From Gemmatimonadota bacterium (GTDB lineage: Bacteria > Latescibacterota > UBA2968 > UBA8231): a DNA stretch of 64,000 nt. Where the stretch lies: positions 1 to 64,000 of the forward strand of contig VXOR01000021.1 of the NCBI GenBank assembly GCA_009840005.1, given 5' to 3'. The first letter of the stretch is position 1, and each line of letters starts with the position of its first letter. Positions 14,954-23,337 of the stretch are shown here, one piece after another. The notes under the pieces were generated by a model. It had not been told where the DNA came from. It saw nothing but the letters and a program-made list of their open reading frames with translations, and did not search any database. Both the position numbers and the translations under genes were made by a program.

Positions 14954-16478
14954 CCTGGTCCGCTTCGCGCTCCGCCGGGCTGATGTCTTCTTTGGCCGTC
15001 AGCCAACGCATGACCTCTCCCAAGCGCGGCGGCTTGCCCGTCATCAAGATGCCGATGCGAAATACCTTGCCCGCCCCCTGCACTGCGAAGTAGATGGACA
15101 ACAAAAGCAGCACTGTGGTCGCCAAATACTCCCACAGCGGCAGTGCGCCAGCGGCCCGATTCATCATGACAAAAGGGGTGAAGAGCGGGATGTAGGACAT
15201 AACCCGCGCCAAGGTGCCGTTGGGGTCTTGAGTGATGGGTATCATGGTGAGCAACGGCACGATCAGCGGTACGAGGAGCGGCAACATCAGGCTCTGCGCG
15301 TCTTTTAAGCTATTGCACAGCGAGCCGGCTCCCACCAGCAGGCAGGCATATAGCAGGAAGCCTGCTAAGAAGTAAAAGACAAAGGACCACAAGTACAGCG
15401 GAGTACTAGCAATGCCGACGATGGAGGCCACATCGTCCCCCAACGCGGCCGGCGCAATCACCACCCCCACCGCAACACACGCGACCCAGGTAAAGACCAA
15501 GGTCAGCCCAACCGCAGCCGTGCCGGCGATCTTGCCAGCCATCAGTTCAAAAGGCGAGAGCGCGGACAGCAGCACTTCGATGAGGCGCGACGACTTCTCC
15601 TCCACAGTATTGGTCATAAGCGTCTGCGCGTTGATGAATATCGCCATCCACAATAGATAAACGAACGGTACGACAGCCCACTGCTGGACCCTATCAACTG
15701 TGGAAACCTCGGCCTCGTCGCCGCGCTTATCGACCTTGCGCTCCGCGAAATGCACTGGGGTCTGCAACCAGTCGCTCGTTTCTGCGTCGAGGCCCGCCTG
15801 TTCAATGCGCCGCGCCCGCACCACTTGGAACACTCGGTCTGCAAACCAGCGGCGCAAATCCTGGTCGGTCCGATTCAAGGAGATGTATTTGCTCCCCTCG
15901 TCGCTGGCGACTGGATCTGGGGATATGACGAAGTAAGCAAAGAGCGCACCGTCGTTCACCATGCGATTGAGCGCGGCTGGCGGATCGTCGTCGCTGGGCA
16001 TCTCCACCCGGACGTAGCGGCTGCGCGAGAGTTCCAAGCTGAGGGCCTCCAACTCTTCAGCCGAGACCTGCTGCCACCATTCGACGAGGCCAGCCGCGAC
16101 CTCATCTCCGCCCGCAGCGAGGTCTTGGACTAGCGCTGGCCGCTCCGCTTCGTCCAAGCTCACATAGACCTTTGCGGCTGCCCGGACCGCATCCGGCAAG
16201 CGTTCCCAAGCCTGACCGCCATCGCGATAGCGCGCCGCCGCGTCCCGCAGCACTATGCCCAGATCCTCGGCTAAAATGCCTTTTTCCACCTCCTGTAGCA
16301 CAAAACCCGAATGGTCGATCACAGCATAGGTCCGCGCCTGTTTGGTTCCACTCAATAGAATGGGCACCGCAACGCTCAACGCGAGGATGAGCGGGAAGGC
16401 CAAGACGCCGATCCAAAATCCCTTCGTGCGGACGTGCTCCGCGTATTCTCGCTGGGCAACTAAAGCAATTTTACGCAT
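14946..16478 (-). CDS. ABC-2 type permease (NatB-like)
   Basis: 510 aa. An N-terminal membrane segment (KGFWIGVLAFPLILALSVAVPILL) is followed by a large extracytoplasmic domain (about residues 45-270) and a C-terminal cluster of five or six membrane segments, the typical NatB/YhaP layout. It forms the membrane half of an exporter with the ATPase encoded just upstream, overlapping it by eight bases. NatAB-type systems export sodium or other small compounds; the substrate here cannot be inferred. Confidence 0.85.
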   Translation of the reverse strand: MRKIALVAQREYAEHVRTKGFWIGVLAFPLILALSVAVPILLSGTKQARTYAVIDHSGFVLQEVEKGILAEDLGIVLRDAAARYRDGGQAWERLPDAVRAAAKVYVSLDEAERPALVQDLAAGGDEVAAGLVEWWQQVSAEELEALSLELSRSRYVRVEMPSDDDPPAALNRMVNDGALFAYFVISPDPVASDEGSKYISLNRTDQDLRRWFADRVFQVVRARRIEQAGLDAETSDWLQTPVHFAERKVDKRGDEAEVSTVDRVQQWAVVPFVYLLWMAIFINAQTLMTNTVEEKSSRLIEVLLSALSPFELMAGKIAGTAAVGLTLVFTWVACVAVGVVIAPAALGDDVASIVGIASTPLYLWSFVFYFLAGFLLYACLLVGAGSLCNSLKDAQSLMLPLLVPLIVPLLTMIPITQDPNGTLARVMSYIPLFTPFVMMNRAAGALPLWEYLATTVLLLLSIYFAVQGAGKVFRIGILMTGKPPRLGEVMRWLTAKEDISPAEREADQVS

Positions 16479-17382
16479 CGTCGGCCTCCCCTATGGCGCA
16501 GATGAAAATCTCGTGCAAAGAGGCCGTGCGCAGGGCAAAGCCCCGTATCTGCACCTTGTGGACGAGCGCGGCCAACAGCGCTTGCGAGTCCGCGTCCTCT
16601 GCGAGAAAAAGCTCGGCCCGCTTGCCCGAGTCGTTTACCCGGATAACGCCCGGCAGGTCGCGCAGCAGACGCCCATCGCCATCGTAGTCGAGCACTGCGG
16701 CGCGCCCCCCGCTGGCGAGCACTTGGCCCAACGGGCCATCGACGACCTTCTGCCCCTTGTTGATCAGCGCGACAAAGTCGCATAGCTGCTCGGCCTGCTC
16801 CATCAGGTGGGTCGAGAAAATCACCGTCTTGCCGTCGCGGCGCATCTGCAAGATGACGTCCCGCATCAGATCGCGGTTGACCGGGTCCAACCCGGAAAAA
16901 GGCTCGTCGAGAATGACCAGCTCAGGCTCGTGGATCAGCGCCGCGAGCAATTGCACCTTTTGCTCCATGCCCTTGGAAAGCACCTCGCAGCGCCGGTCCT
17001 GATAGTCGCCGAGGCCATAGCGCTGCAACAACTTAGCGGCCCGCTGCTGCGCCACGTCCGCGGCAAGTCCCTTGAGCCGCGCGAAATATATCATCACCTC
17101 GGCGACCTTCATCTTCTTGTACAGACCCTTTTCCTCGGGTAGATAGCCGAGTTGGTCCTTGACCGCGAGGGTTTTTTGCCCATCCAGCAGGCCGATGCGC
17201 CCAGAATCGGCGAAGAAGATGCTCATAATCATGCGGATCAGGGTCGTCTTGCCCGCGCCGTTGGGACCCAACAGCCCGTAGATACACCCCGCGGGCACGC
17301 GCAGTGACACCCCGCGCACGGCCTCGACCGCGCCGAAGCGCTTCCACACGTCTTCGAGCTGTACAGCCGTTGAAAAAGCCAT
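16471..17382 (-). CDS. ABC transporter ATP-binding protein (NatA-like)
   Basis: 303 aa. Walker A GPNGAGKTT, Q-loop region YLPEEKGLYKKM, signature LSKGMEQKVQLLAAL and Walker B LVILDEPFSGLDP are in order, followed by a C-terminal extension of about 80 residues typical of NatA/YhaQ proteins. The LPEERGLY-type sequence is characteristic of this subgroup. Start 17382 has AAGGAG nine bases upstream and precedes the first strand; the 17403 start is less likely. It is coupled to the permease gene downstream. Confidence 0.9.
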   Translation of the reverse strand: MAFSTAVQLEDVWKRFGAVEAVRGVSLRVPAGCIYGLLGPNGAGKTTLIRMIMSIFFADSGRIGLLDGQKTLAVKDQLGYLPEEKGLYKKMKVAEVMIYFARLKGLAADVAQQRAAKLLQRYGLGDYQDRRCEVLSKGMEQKVQLLAALIHEPELVILDEPFSGLDPVNRDLMRDVILQMRRDGKTVIFSTHLMEQAEQLCDFVALINKGQKVVDGPLGQVLASGGRAAVLDYDGDGRLLRDLPGVIRVNDSGKRAELFLAEDADSQALLAALVHKVQIRGFALRTASLHEIFICAIGEADDA

Positions 17383-17509
17383 CCTTCTGCACTCCTTCCT
17401 CATTGGGTTCGGGTTGGCAAGAAAAACCTATATGTATTGTTTTACCGTGCAAAGCCTATCTTTGCGATAGTCCAAACCACATCCCAGCATTTGCTACAGG
17501 AGGTTCCTT

Positions 17510-18598
17510 ATGCCCAAGCTCTTCGGCCGCAACTTCACCCGCCGCCAACTGCTCAACCGCGTCGGCGACATCAGCCAGCTCATGTACGCCCGCCGCGCCG
17601 AGCGCCGCGAGGGCTTTGAGCGCGGTGCCGACCTCATCGACGTGTTCAACGCTTCGGGCTTGGGGTTTTCCATCTTGCCCGGTCGCGCTCTCGACATTGC
17701 CTCGGCCCATTACAAGGGCCAGTCGCTGTGCTTCCGCTCCGGCCCGGGAGACGTCGGGCCAGCCTTCTACGAGCCAGAGGGCTTTAAATGGGGACGCGGC
17801 TGGTTTGGCGGGCTAGTCACCTCGTGCGGACTCGACTTTGTCGGCCACCCAGAAGTCGATCCCGAAGAGGAAAACGCCGAAATGCCCCTGCACGGCCGCC
17901 TCTCGTACATCCCGGCTAAAAACGTCGGCATTGAGGCGGGCTGGGAGGGCGCGGATTACGTCGTGCGCATCCGCGGCCAAATGCGCCAAGCCGAGGTCTT
18001 TGCCGAGAATCTAGAGCTGTCACGCGAGATCTCGACCGTACTCGGCGAGCGAAGCATCCACATCCGCGATCGCATCGAAAACCTCGCGGCCGACCGCTCG
18101 CCGCTCATGTTCGTGTATCACTGCAACCCCGGGTTCCCCCTCCTCGACGAAGGGACCCGCCTCGTCCTCCACAGCCGCAAAAGCACTGAGTGGACCGCGG
18201 ACCGCCCCGTCGGCCCCGAGGACTATACCGTGGCCAAAGGGCCGCAACCGCGCGTCCACGACGATGTGTACGTGCATCGGCCCCGCACCGACCGCCAGGG
18301 GCGCGTCCACATCGGCTTACTCAACGAAAAGTTAGGCTTGGGATTGTATTGGCAATTCAAGCACAGCGAGATCCCCATCGTCAACCACTGGCAGCACTTC
18401 CACAAGGGCACTTACGTCACCGGCATTGAGCCGGGCAACTGCTCGGTGCTCGGCCGCGCTTGGAACCGCAAGCACGGGACCTTGCAGTACATCGAGCCGG
18501 GCGAGGTGCGCGAGTTCAACATGGAAATCGGCGTGTTAGACGGGACGGACGAGATGCGCGACTTTGAGCGGAAAGTCAAGCGGGGGCTAGCTAAGTAG
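17510..18598 (+). CDS. DUF4432 family protein (aldose 1-epimerase-like fold)
   Basis: 362 aa. The protein matches DUF4432 proteins, which have the galactose mutarotase fold: GRALDIASAHYKGQSLCFRS, GLVTSCGLDFVGHP, LHGRLSYIPAKNVGIE, VYHCNPGFPLLDEG and a conserved C-terminal GIEPGNCSVLGRAWNR. These probably act on sugars or uronates, but no reaction is established. A strong AGGAGG lies before the ATG. It is followed on the same strand by the large unknown protein at 18683, compatible with a carbohydrate catabolism set. Confidence 0.85.
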   Translation: MPKLFGRNFTRRQLLNRVGDISQLMYARRAERREGFERGADLIDVFNASGLGFSILPGRALDIASAHYKGQSLCFRSGPGDVGPAFYEPEGFKWGRGWFGGLVTSCGLDFVGHPEVDPEEENAEMPLHGRLSYIPAKNVGIEAGWEGADYVVRIRGQMRQAEVFAENLELSREISTVLGERSIHIRDRIENLAADRSPLMFVYHCNPGFPLLDEGTRLVLHSRKSTEWTADRPVGPEDYTVAKGPQPRVHDDVYVHRPRTDRQGRVHIGLLNEKLGLGLYWQFKHSEIPIVNHWQHFHKGTYVTGIEPGNCSVLGRAWNRKHGTLQYIEPGEVREFNMEIGVLDGTDEMRDFERKVKRGLAK

Positions 18599-18682
18599 GG
18601 ACTCGCTGGGAGAATAAGGGATTGCGTCCCATCATACCTTGATCATCGAGTGGTACCAGCCCGTAACGGAAAGAGAGTGATC

Positions 18683-20569
18683 ATGGCAGTCGCCCTAGAG
18701 GCGTGCGAATCGGCCCAGACACCACCGAAGTGGGCCCTGCTTCAGCGCCAGCTCTTCGCCGCAATCGAGGATGCCGCTCCGCAGGCGCTCAAGAGGTACA
18801 CCCATCCAGATGGGCGTCTGCTCTGGCCCCCCAGTCCCGACTTCCAGAGCATCGACGCGCTGGATGACTGCTACGAGAGCTTCCACAACTGGCCGCTCTT
18901 CTACCTGCTCGGCGGCAGCGACCGGTTCCTGTCCGACGCCCAGCGGGAATTCGACGTCATCAATGAGCAGATGAGCCAGCACGGGACGGGACACGGCTAC
19001 CCCATGGTGGTGCGGGAGTACCAGCCGGGCTACGACTGGTTCCATCAGGGTGAGGGCAACTACTTGTTCTACATGCTCTGCATGGCCGATCCGACCAACG
19101 GGGCCAACATCGAGCGGGCCCGGCGCTTCGCCGGGCTGTTCCTCGGTGAGGATCCAGAGGCCCCCAACTACGACCCGGAACACCGGATCATCCGCTGCGC
19201 GAGAAACGGCAGCAAGGGGCCGGCCTACTGGGCCTTCGAGGAAGGTCCGCATTGGCCCTATGAGGGGTACAATCTGCCCTTCTACGACGTGCCGGGATGC
19301 ACCAATCACGCGGTGGTGCGAGGTAGTCCCGAGTTGGCCGAGCGGCTGGGCCTAGCCGTGCGCGATCGCATGGGCCGCGGCGACGCCGTGGTCAACCTCC
19401 TAGCGACCACCCTAGGGGCCAACGCCTACCTGCTGACGGCGGACGGGAAGTACCGCGACTGGGTTCTGGAATACACCGAGGCCTGGATGGAGCGCACCGA
19501 CGCCAACGGCGGCATCGTGCCCGACAACGTCGGCCTCTCCGGTGTGGTGGGTGAACACACCAACGGCAAGTGGTATGGGGCGATGTACGGCTGGGCTTGG
19601 CCCCACGGTTGGCACAGCGTCGGGCAGGCCGTGGGGGTCGCAGCCCAGAACTGCGCCCTGTTGACGCGCCGACTGGAATACATGGACTTTCCGCGATCTC
19701 AAATTGACGTCCTCATTTCCCGCGGGATCGAGCGCGACGACCAACTCTACGTGCCCCACAAGTACGATGATCCCGGGCTGGTCAACTACGCGCCGGGCGA
19801 GTGGATGTGGTACCCAATCCGCAAGGAGGACGGCACCGCCCTGCAGCAGGACGGCTGGTTCGAGTTCATGCCCATGTACCCGTCCGACATCGCCCATCTG
19901 TGGTGCATGTCGATGGCCCGGTCCGATTCGCGGAGATTCAAACGGACCCGCAAGCGATCGGGCGACCCCTTCGCCGTCAACTCGTGGCACCACACCAAGG
20001 ATCAGGGCGGGCACGACTGGGGCTGGATGGCTTACCTACACGGCGAATTCCCCGAGTATCCAGAGCGGATCCTCGAACACAATCTGGCCCAAGTGCAGGC
20101 GCGTCTCGACTTCATGGCGCAGGACGAGCAGGACCCGGCCACCTACGGCGACGCCTATTTCCAGCAGCGGAATCCCATTACTTGTGAAGGCCTAGTGCAG
20201 CTCACCATGGGTGCCCCCCTCCCCCACTACAACGGGGGCCTGCTGGTCACCAGACTGCGCCACTTCGACGCCCAGCGCCGTCGTCCGGGGCTTCCGCCCG
20301 ACGTGGCCGCGCTGGTCTCAGGGCTGAGCGACGACTGGGCCGAGCTGACCGTGGTGAACCTGAATCCGACGGAGCACCAGGAGGTGTTAATCCAAGCGGG
20401 GGGCATGGGAGAACACGAGTTCACCGAGGTCGAGGTCGCAGGGGCGTCCCAGCGCGTTCCGGTGAGCGATAAGACGTTCGCGCTGGCTCTGCCGCCGCGC
20501 ACCCAAGCCCGACTCGGGCTGGGCATGAAGCGCTTCGTCCACGAGCCGAGTCTGGCCCCGCCGCGGTGA
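18683..20569 (+). CDS. Large hypothetical protein, probable alpha/alpha-barrel carbohydrate-active fold
   Basis: 628 aa, soluble, no signal peptide. It is very rich in Trp, Tyr, His and acidic residues in motifs such as CYESFHNWPLFYLLGG, GYDWFHQGEGNYLFYMLCMAD, EHTNGKWYGAMYGWAWPHGW and NSWHHTKDQGGHDWGWMAYLHGEFPEYPERI, with a short beta-sandwich-like tail (ELTVVNLNPTEHQEVLI). This resembles alpha-toroid glycoside hydrolases or lyases, but I recognise no named family. The start at 18683 is chosen over 18650 because of the AAAGAGAG upstream. It converges with the gene at 20581 with an 11-bp gap, and the two may be functionally linked. Confidence 0.65.
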   Translation: MAVALEACESAQTPPKWALLQRQLFAAIEDAAPQALKRYTHPDGRLLWPPSPDFQSIDALDDCYESFHNWPLFYLLGGSDRFLSDAQREFDVINEQMSQHGTGHGYPMVVREYQPGYDWFHQGEGNYLFYMLCMADPTNGANIERARRFAGLFLGEDPEAPNYDPEHRIIRCARNGSKGPAYWAFEEGPHWPYEGYNLPFYDVPGCTNHAVVRGSPELAERLGLAVRDRMGRGDAVVNLLATTLGANAYLLTADGKYRDWVLEYTEAWMERTDANGGIVPDNVGLSGVVGEHTNGKWYGAMYGWAWPHGWHSVGQAVGVAAQNCALLTRRLEYMDFPRSQIDVLISRGIERDDQLYVPHKYDDPGLVNYAPGEWMWYPIRKEDGTALQQDGWFEFMPMYPSDIAHLWCMSMARSDSRRFKRTRKRSGDPFAVNSWHHTKDQGGHDWGWMAYLHGEFPEYPERILEHNLAQVQARLDFMAQDEQDPATYGDAYFQQRNPITCEGLVQLTMGAPLPHYNGGLLVTRLRHFDAQRRRPGLPPDVAALVSGLSDDWAELTVVNLNPTEHQEVLIQAGGMGEHEFTEVEVAGASQRVPVSDKTFALALPPRTQARLGLGMKRFVHEPSLAPPR

Positions 20570-20580
20570 AGGTCGAAGCG

Positions 20581-21489
20581 CTACAGTTCGGCCGCCCATT
20601 CCTCATACGCCCGCCGCACCGCTTCCCGATCGACGAACGGCCGGTACAGAAGCCGCGCCCGATAGCGATAGGTCCGGCCGATCTCCGGGGCGCGGATGAC
20701 GTACTGCCAGTCCCAGGCCGGGCTGTGCGGGTCCGGCCGGCCGCGCTCGTCCCGGATGAAGTTCCACAGGGCGAAGCGGATGGACGCCTCCTGATCGAAC
20801 ATCATCACATAGACCATCCGGTCGTCTCCGCTCGACAGGTCGCCGTCGCCGTCCGCTAGGCCGTAGTAGAACGGCAGGAGGAAGCGCTTGCGGGGATCTT
20901 CGACAATGTTGAGGGTTTCGGACCCTTCTTCGTACGGAAGGGGGTCGACCGAGGCGTGGGCGATGGTGCCGGTCTCGAAGCGGCCGGCCGCAAGGTCTTC
21001 GCCGAAGCGAACCCAGCCTTCCTCCCCTTCGCAAGTCCCGTAGAAATGGATCGCCCGGCCGCAGGTGCGGTTCATATAGGAAGCCCACATGAAGGCGACG
21101 TACCCGAGCGGGGCGCATCGTTCGTCGGTCAGGCGGGCGGTAAACTCCATATCGAGGCAGTCCGCCCCGAGGCAATAGCGCATCTCGCTCTCGATCCCCC
21201 AAGAGGAGTCCGCGGCCGGGTGGCAGACCGACGCTTCGCCGGGAGCGTGGGAGAGAAGGAGGCAGCGGTCCTTCCGGGGAGTGAACATCGAGCGGCCGGC
21301 GTCGGCCGCCGCGCCGTTCATGATGTGCTCGAAGTTGAGGCCGACGGCGTCGTTCCGGTAGAGGTTCTGATCCGGGTAACTCAGATGGCACAGGGGGTTG
21401 AAACCGCTCCCTTGGCGGCCAGCGTTCGCCTCGTTGTCGAGGAGGAGGCCCTTAAAGGAGCCACCGCTCAGTCCAATCGTTGCGGACAT
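20581..21489 (-). CDS. Hypothetical protein, beta-rich, unknown family
   Basis: 302 aa, soluble, no signal. It is rich in aromatic and acidic residues (YPDQNLYRNDAVGLNFEHIMNG, MFTPRKDRCLLLSHAPGEA, MEFTARLTDERCAPLGYVAFMWASYMNR, AIHFYGTCEGEEGWVRFGED, WDWQYVIRAPEIGRTYRYRARLLYRPF). The alternation suggests a beta-sandwich or jelly roll such as found in sugar-binding or DUF-type lyases. I cannot assign a family. A GGGAGA site lies before the ATG. It converges with 18683-20569. Confidence 0.6.
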   Translation of the reverse strand: MSATIGLSGGSFKGLLLDNEANAGRQGSGFNPLCHLSYPDQNLYRNDAVGLNFEHIMNGAAADAGRSMFTPRKDRCLLLSHAPGEASVCHPAADSSWGIESEMRYCLGADCLDMEFTARLTDERCAPLGYVAFMWASYMNRTCGRAIHFYGTCEGEEGWVRFGEDLAAGRFETGTIAHASVDPLPYEEGSETLNIVEDPRKRFLLPFYYGLADGDGDLSSGDDRMVYVMMFDQEASIRFALWNFIRDERGRPDPHSPAWDWQYVIRAPEIGRTYRYRARLLYRPFVDREAVRRAYEEWAAEL

Positions 21490-21714
21490 GCCGCTTCAGG
21501 TCTCCCCCATTCATCGCCCATCTGTAGGTGGTAGTCTATCAACTCTAGTTTTGTCTATTCGCCATCTTGAGAGTGACTAAATATTAAATTAGAATGGTGC
21601 CGAAGCGGGGATTGAGACTCCGGCGCCCGAGCACTGAGCGAACCAAGCTAAGCCGCATTTGGTTCTGGTCAACTGCGAGTTCGCTGGAAGGGCATCGTAC
21701 ACAGGAGAAAACGC

Positions 21715-21861
21715 ATGATCCAGAACTGGCAGCGCGACGAAGGCCCCTGCATCGCCCTAGGGTCTGAAGGAGCCTTCGACGACATGCACCTCTTCGCCCC
21801 CTGCGTCGCCTACGAGGACGGGGTGTACTCAATTCCCCGTATGGACGGAAAAATAGATAAC
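21715..21861 (+). pseudogene. N-terminal remnant of a glycosidase-like (five-bladed propeller) gene
   Basis: The first 40 codons, from ATG 21715 with a good AGGAG site, encode MIQNWQRDEG then PCIALGSEGAFDDMHLFAPCV and YEDGVYSI. This resembles the first blade of GH43/GH32-like propeller proteins, which typically begin with a pattern like LGPEGSFD---WAPCV--EDG-Y. The similarity ends abruptly and the frame runs on into an unrelated secreted protein. I read it as the surviving start of a deleted gene fused in frame to its neighbour. Confidence 0.45.
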
Positions 21862-22680
21862 ATGGCCATGAGTCGCTTTGTTCTGCTCATCGCTTTTGTT
21901 GCGTGTGCTGAGACGCCAGTCAATGCAACTGACTGCCCCCCAGAGAACGCCGCCGCCTTGGCCGCCCGTGACGCATCAAGCGCCTATCAAGATGTCAAAG
22001 AAGCCGGAGTCATTGCCGATACCCTTGCCGATTCCATTGCTGTGGCCGTCGTCGATTCGGTCGCCTATGCTGCCTACGACTCGCTCTTTGCCTCTTTGCA
22101 CACCATCTTCGGCCCCAAGGCGGCAGCGGCTTTCGATCAATATATGGATGCCAAACAGGCTTTCTACACTGTAGGCACTCCCATTGACAAAACCGCGTTG
22201 AGCGGCGCTTTTGCAGTCGGTAAATACCTTTTCAACGCCGCCGGCGTTATGCACCGTCTAACCGCAGCGGAAATAACCATCTGGGGCAACGAGTATTACC
22301 CCGCTTGGGATCGATTCAACGCGGCGGGAAAAGAAATAACCATGCAAGCCGCTGCGGCCGCGCATAAGGCTAACTGCGCTTTCTACAACGACGCCATTTT
22401 GTCTTTGGATGCACCAGACGCTTCCGTTGGATACCGGGCCGCTATCTTGGCCTTTTCTGATGCGTATCTCGAAATGTGTGCCCCAATGCCGCCCGCGCAA
22501 TTTTTCGGCTTCGCGTACGGGCTAGCTGGCCGCTTAGATCAGGCAGATCGCTATAATGTGTTGCGGACCGCATTGAATACAAGCTACTACACGAGCAATG
22601 TTTATTGGGGCTTGGAGGCCGTCTCAGAAACAGCCGAACAAGCTGCCCTGATTGCCTTGATTTTGGATTGTAGGCAATAA
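21862..22680 (+). CDS. Secreted alanine-rich protein of unknown function
   Basis: 272 aa from ATG 21862 (ATG 21868 also possible). It has a signal peptide MSRFVLLIAFVACAETPVNA followed by an Ala-rich, largely helical body (AALAARDASSAYQDVKEAGVIADTLADSIAVAVVDSVAYAAYDS) and a few conserved-looking cysteines near residues 25, 170, 205 and the C-terminus. No family is recognised. The frame is open upstream into the glycosidase-like remnant, so a fused product from 21715 is formally possible, but an internal signal peptide argues for the later start. It ends 33 bp before the tRNA-Thr gene. Confidence 0.55.
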   Translation: MAMSRFVLLIAFVACAETPVNATDCPPENAAALAARDASSAYQDVKEAGVIADTLADSIAVAVVDSVAYAAYDSLFASLHTIFGPKAAAAFDQYMDAKQAFYTVGTPIDKTALSGAFAVGKYLFNAAGVMHRLTAAEITIWGNEYYPAWDRFNAAGKEITMQAAAAAHKANCAFYNDAILSLDAPDASVGYRAAILAFSDAYLEMCAPMPPAQFFGFAYGLAGRLDQADRYNVLRTALNTSYYTSNVYWGLEAVSETAEQAALIALILDCRQ

Positions 22681-22712
22681 GACGGTGGGGTGTCAGTCTG
22701 AAAATAATTTAT

Positions 22713-22788
22713 TGGAGCCGCCTCCCGGACTCGAACCGAGGACCTATTCATTACAAGTGAATAGCTCTACCAACTGAGCTAAGGCGGC
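22713..22788 (-). tRNA. tRNA-Thr (anticodon TGT), CCA encoded
   Basis: The minus strand folds as a complete 76-nt cloverleaf. Acceptor arms GCCGCCT and AGGCGGC pair over seven bases; the D-arm is TAGCTCAGTTGGTAGAGC; the anticodon arm ATTCA-CTTGTAA-TGAAT has anticodon TGT; the T-arm contains GGTTCGAGTCC; CCA is encoded at 22715-22713. It reads ACA codons. Its 5' half is the integration target of the adjacent element: 26 bp (22764-22789) are repeated exactly at 25600-25625. Confidence 0.93.
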
Positions 22789-23337
22789 TTTTCCAATAAA
22801 ATCAACTGCTTACGAAGGGCTGATACAGCGGCGGGAAAAGTCTGTATCAGCACATTGTTACCACTTTGCAGCACCTCCTAAAGCTCCCCTATCCCTTAAT
22901 TTTTGTCAACAGTCCTCGTCAAAGAAGGGACCTATATCCCTAAATTTTATTTAGTAAGTGATGTATAGAGAGAATCGAGAGAAATTCAAACATCTTCGTT
23001 ATCCCGACTCCAAAACTAAAACCCTACCTTGGCCTATAATGGAGGACGAAAACGGGGTAGGTTGCAAACCCTAACCGGCTGCGACCTACCCCCTCTTCTT
23101 GCCTTGTATGACCTGAATCGGCTCGACTTAGCCGTCTGGCATTGGAGGTTGACAGATTTCGTTGGTTGCCGATTTTAGTAGGTTCATCCTACCCCTAAAC
23201 CAACGGAGGAACACATCGGTATTGAACCGACAGACGGCGTAGCTCAATATAGAATTGCCAACGGCCAAATAATTTTCGACGGCGGCGATATGCTGGCCGT
23301 GTGGGACATAAAAAACCACTAATCAAGGAGTTTAGGA
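22789..23337. other. Left end of the integrative element: non-coding with stem-loops
   Basis: No convincing gene in these 549 bp. Features seen: an inverted repeat GCTGATACAG/CTGTATCAGC (22819-22828 and 22842-22851); a TATAAT at 23035-23040 followed by a 12-bp stem-loop (23054-23065 with 23081-23092, one G-T pair) with a pyrimidine-rich tail; and an open frame 23182-23319 without ATG, GTG or TTG start. The last has GGAGGA at 23205-23210 and ends in DGGDMLAVWDIKNH. It may be a decayed small gene. Confidence 0.4.
22819..22851. repeat. Inverted repeat, candidate integrase/excision site at element left end
   Basis: Ten-base perfect arms around a 13-bp spacer. The arm CTGTATCAGC is close to the CTGTGTCAGT unit repeated near the right end, so these may be arm-type sites of the same integrase in the attachment region. 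Confidence 0.45.

Noticed and set aside
22901..23100. CRISPR or other repeat array in the AT-rich element end
   Set aside because: Only single stem-loops are seen; there is no set of regularly spaced identical repeats. No CRISPR array was found anywhere in the window.
23128..23319. Minus-strand 63-codon frame in the element left end
   Set aside because: No Shine-Dalgarno, no family resemblance, and it lies opposite the better (though uncertain) plus-strand fragment.
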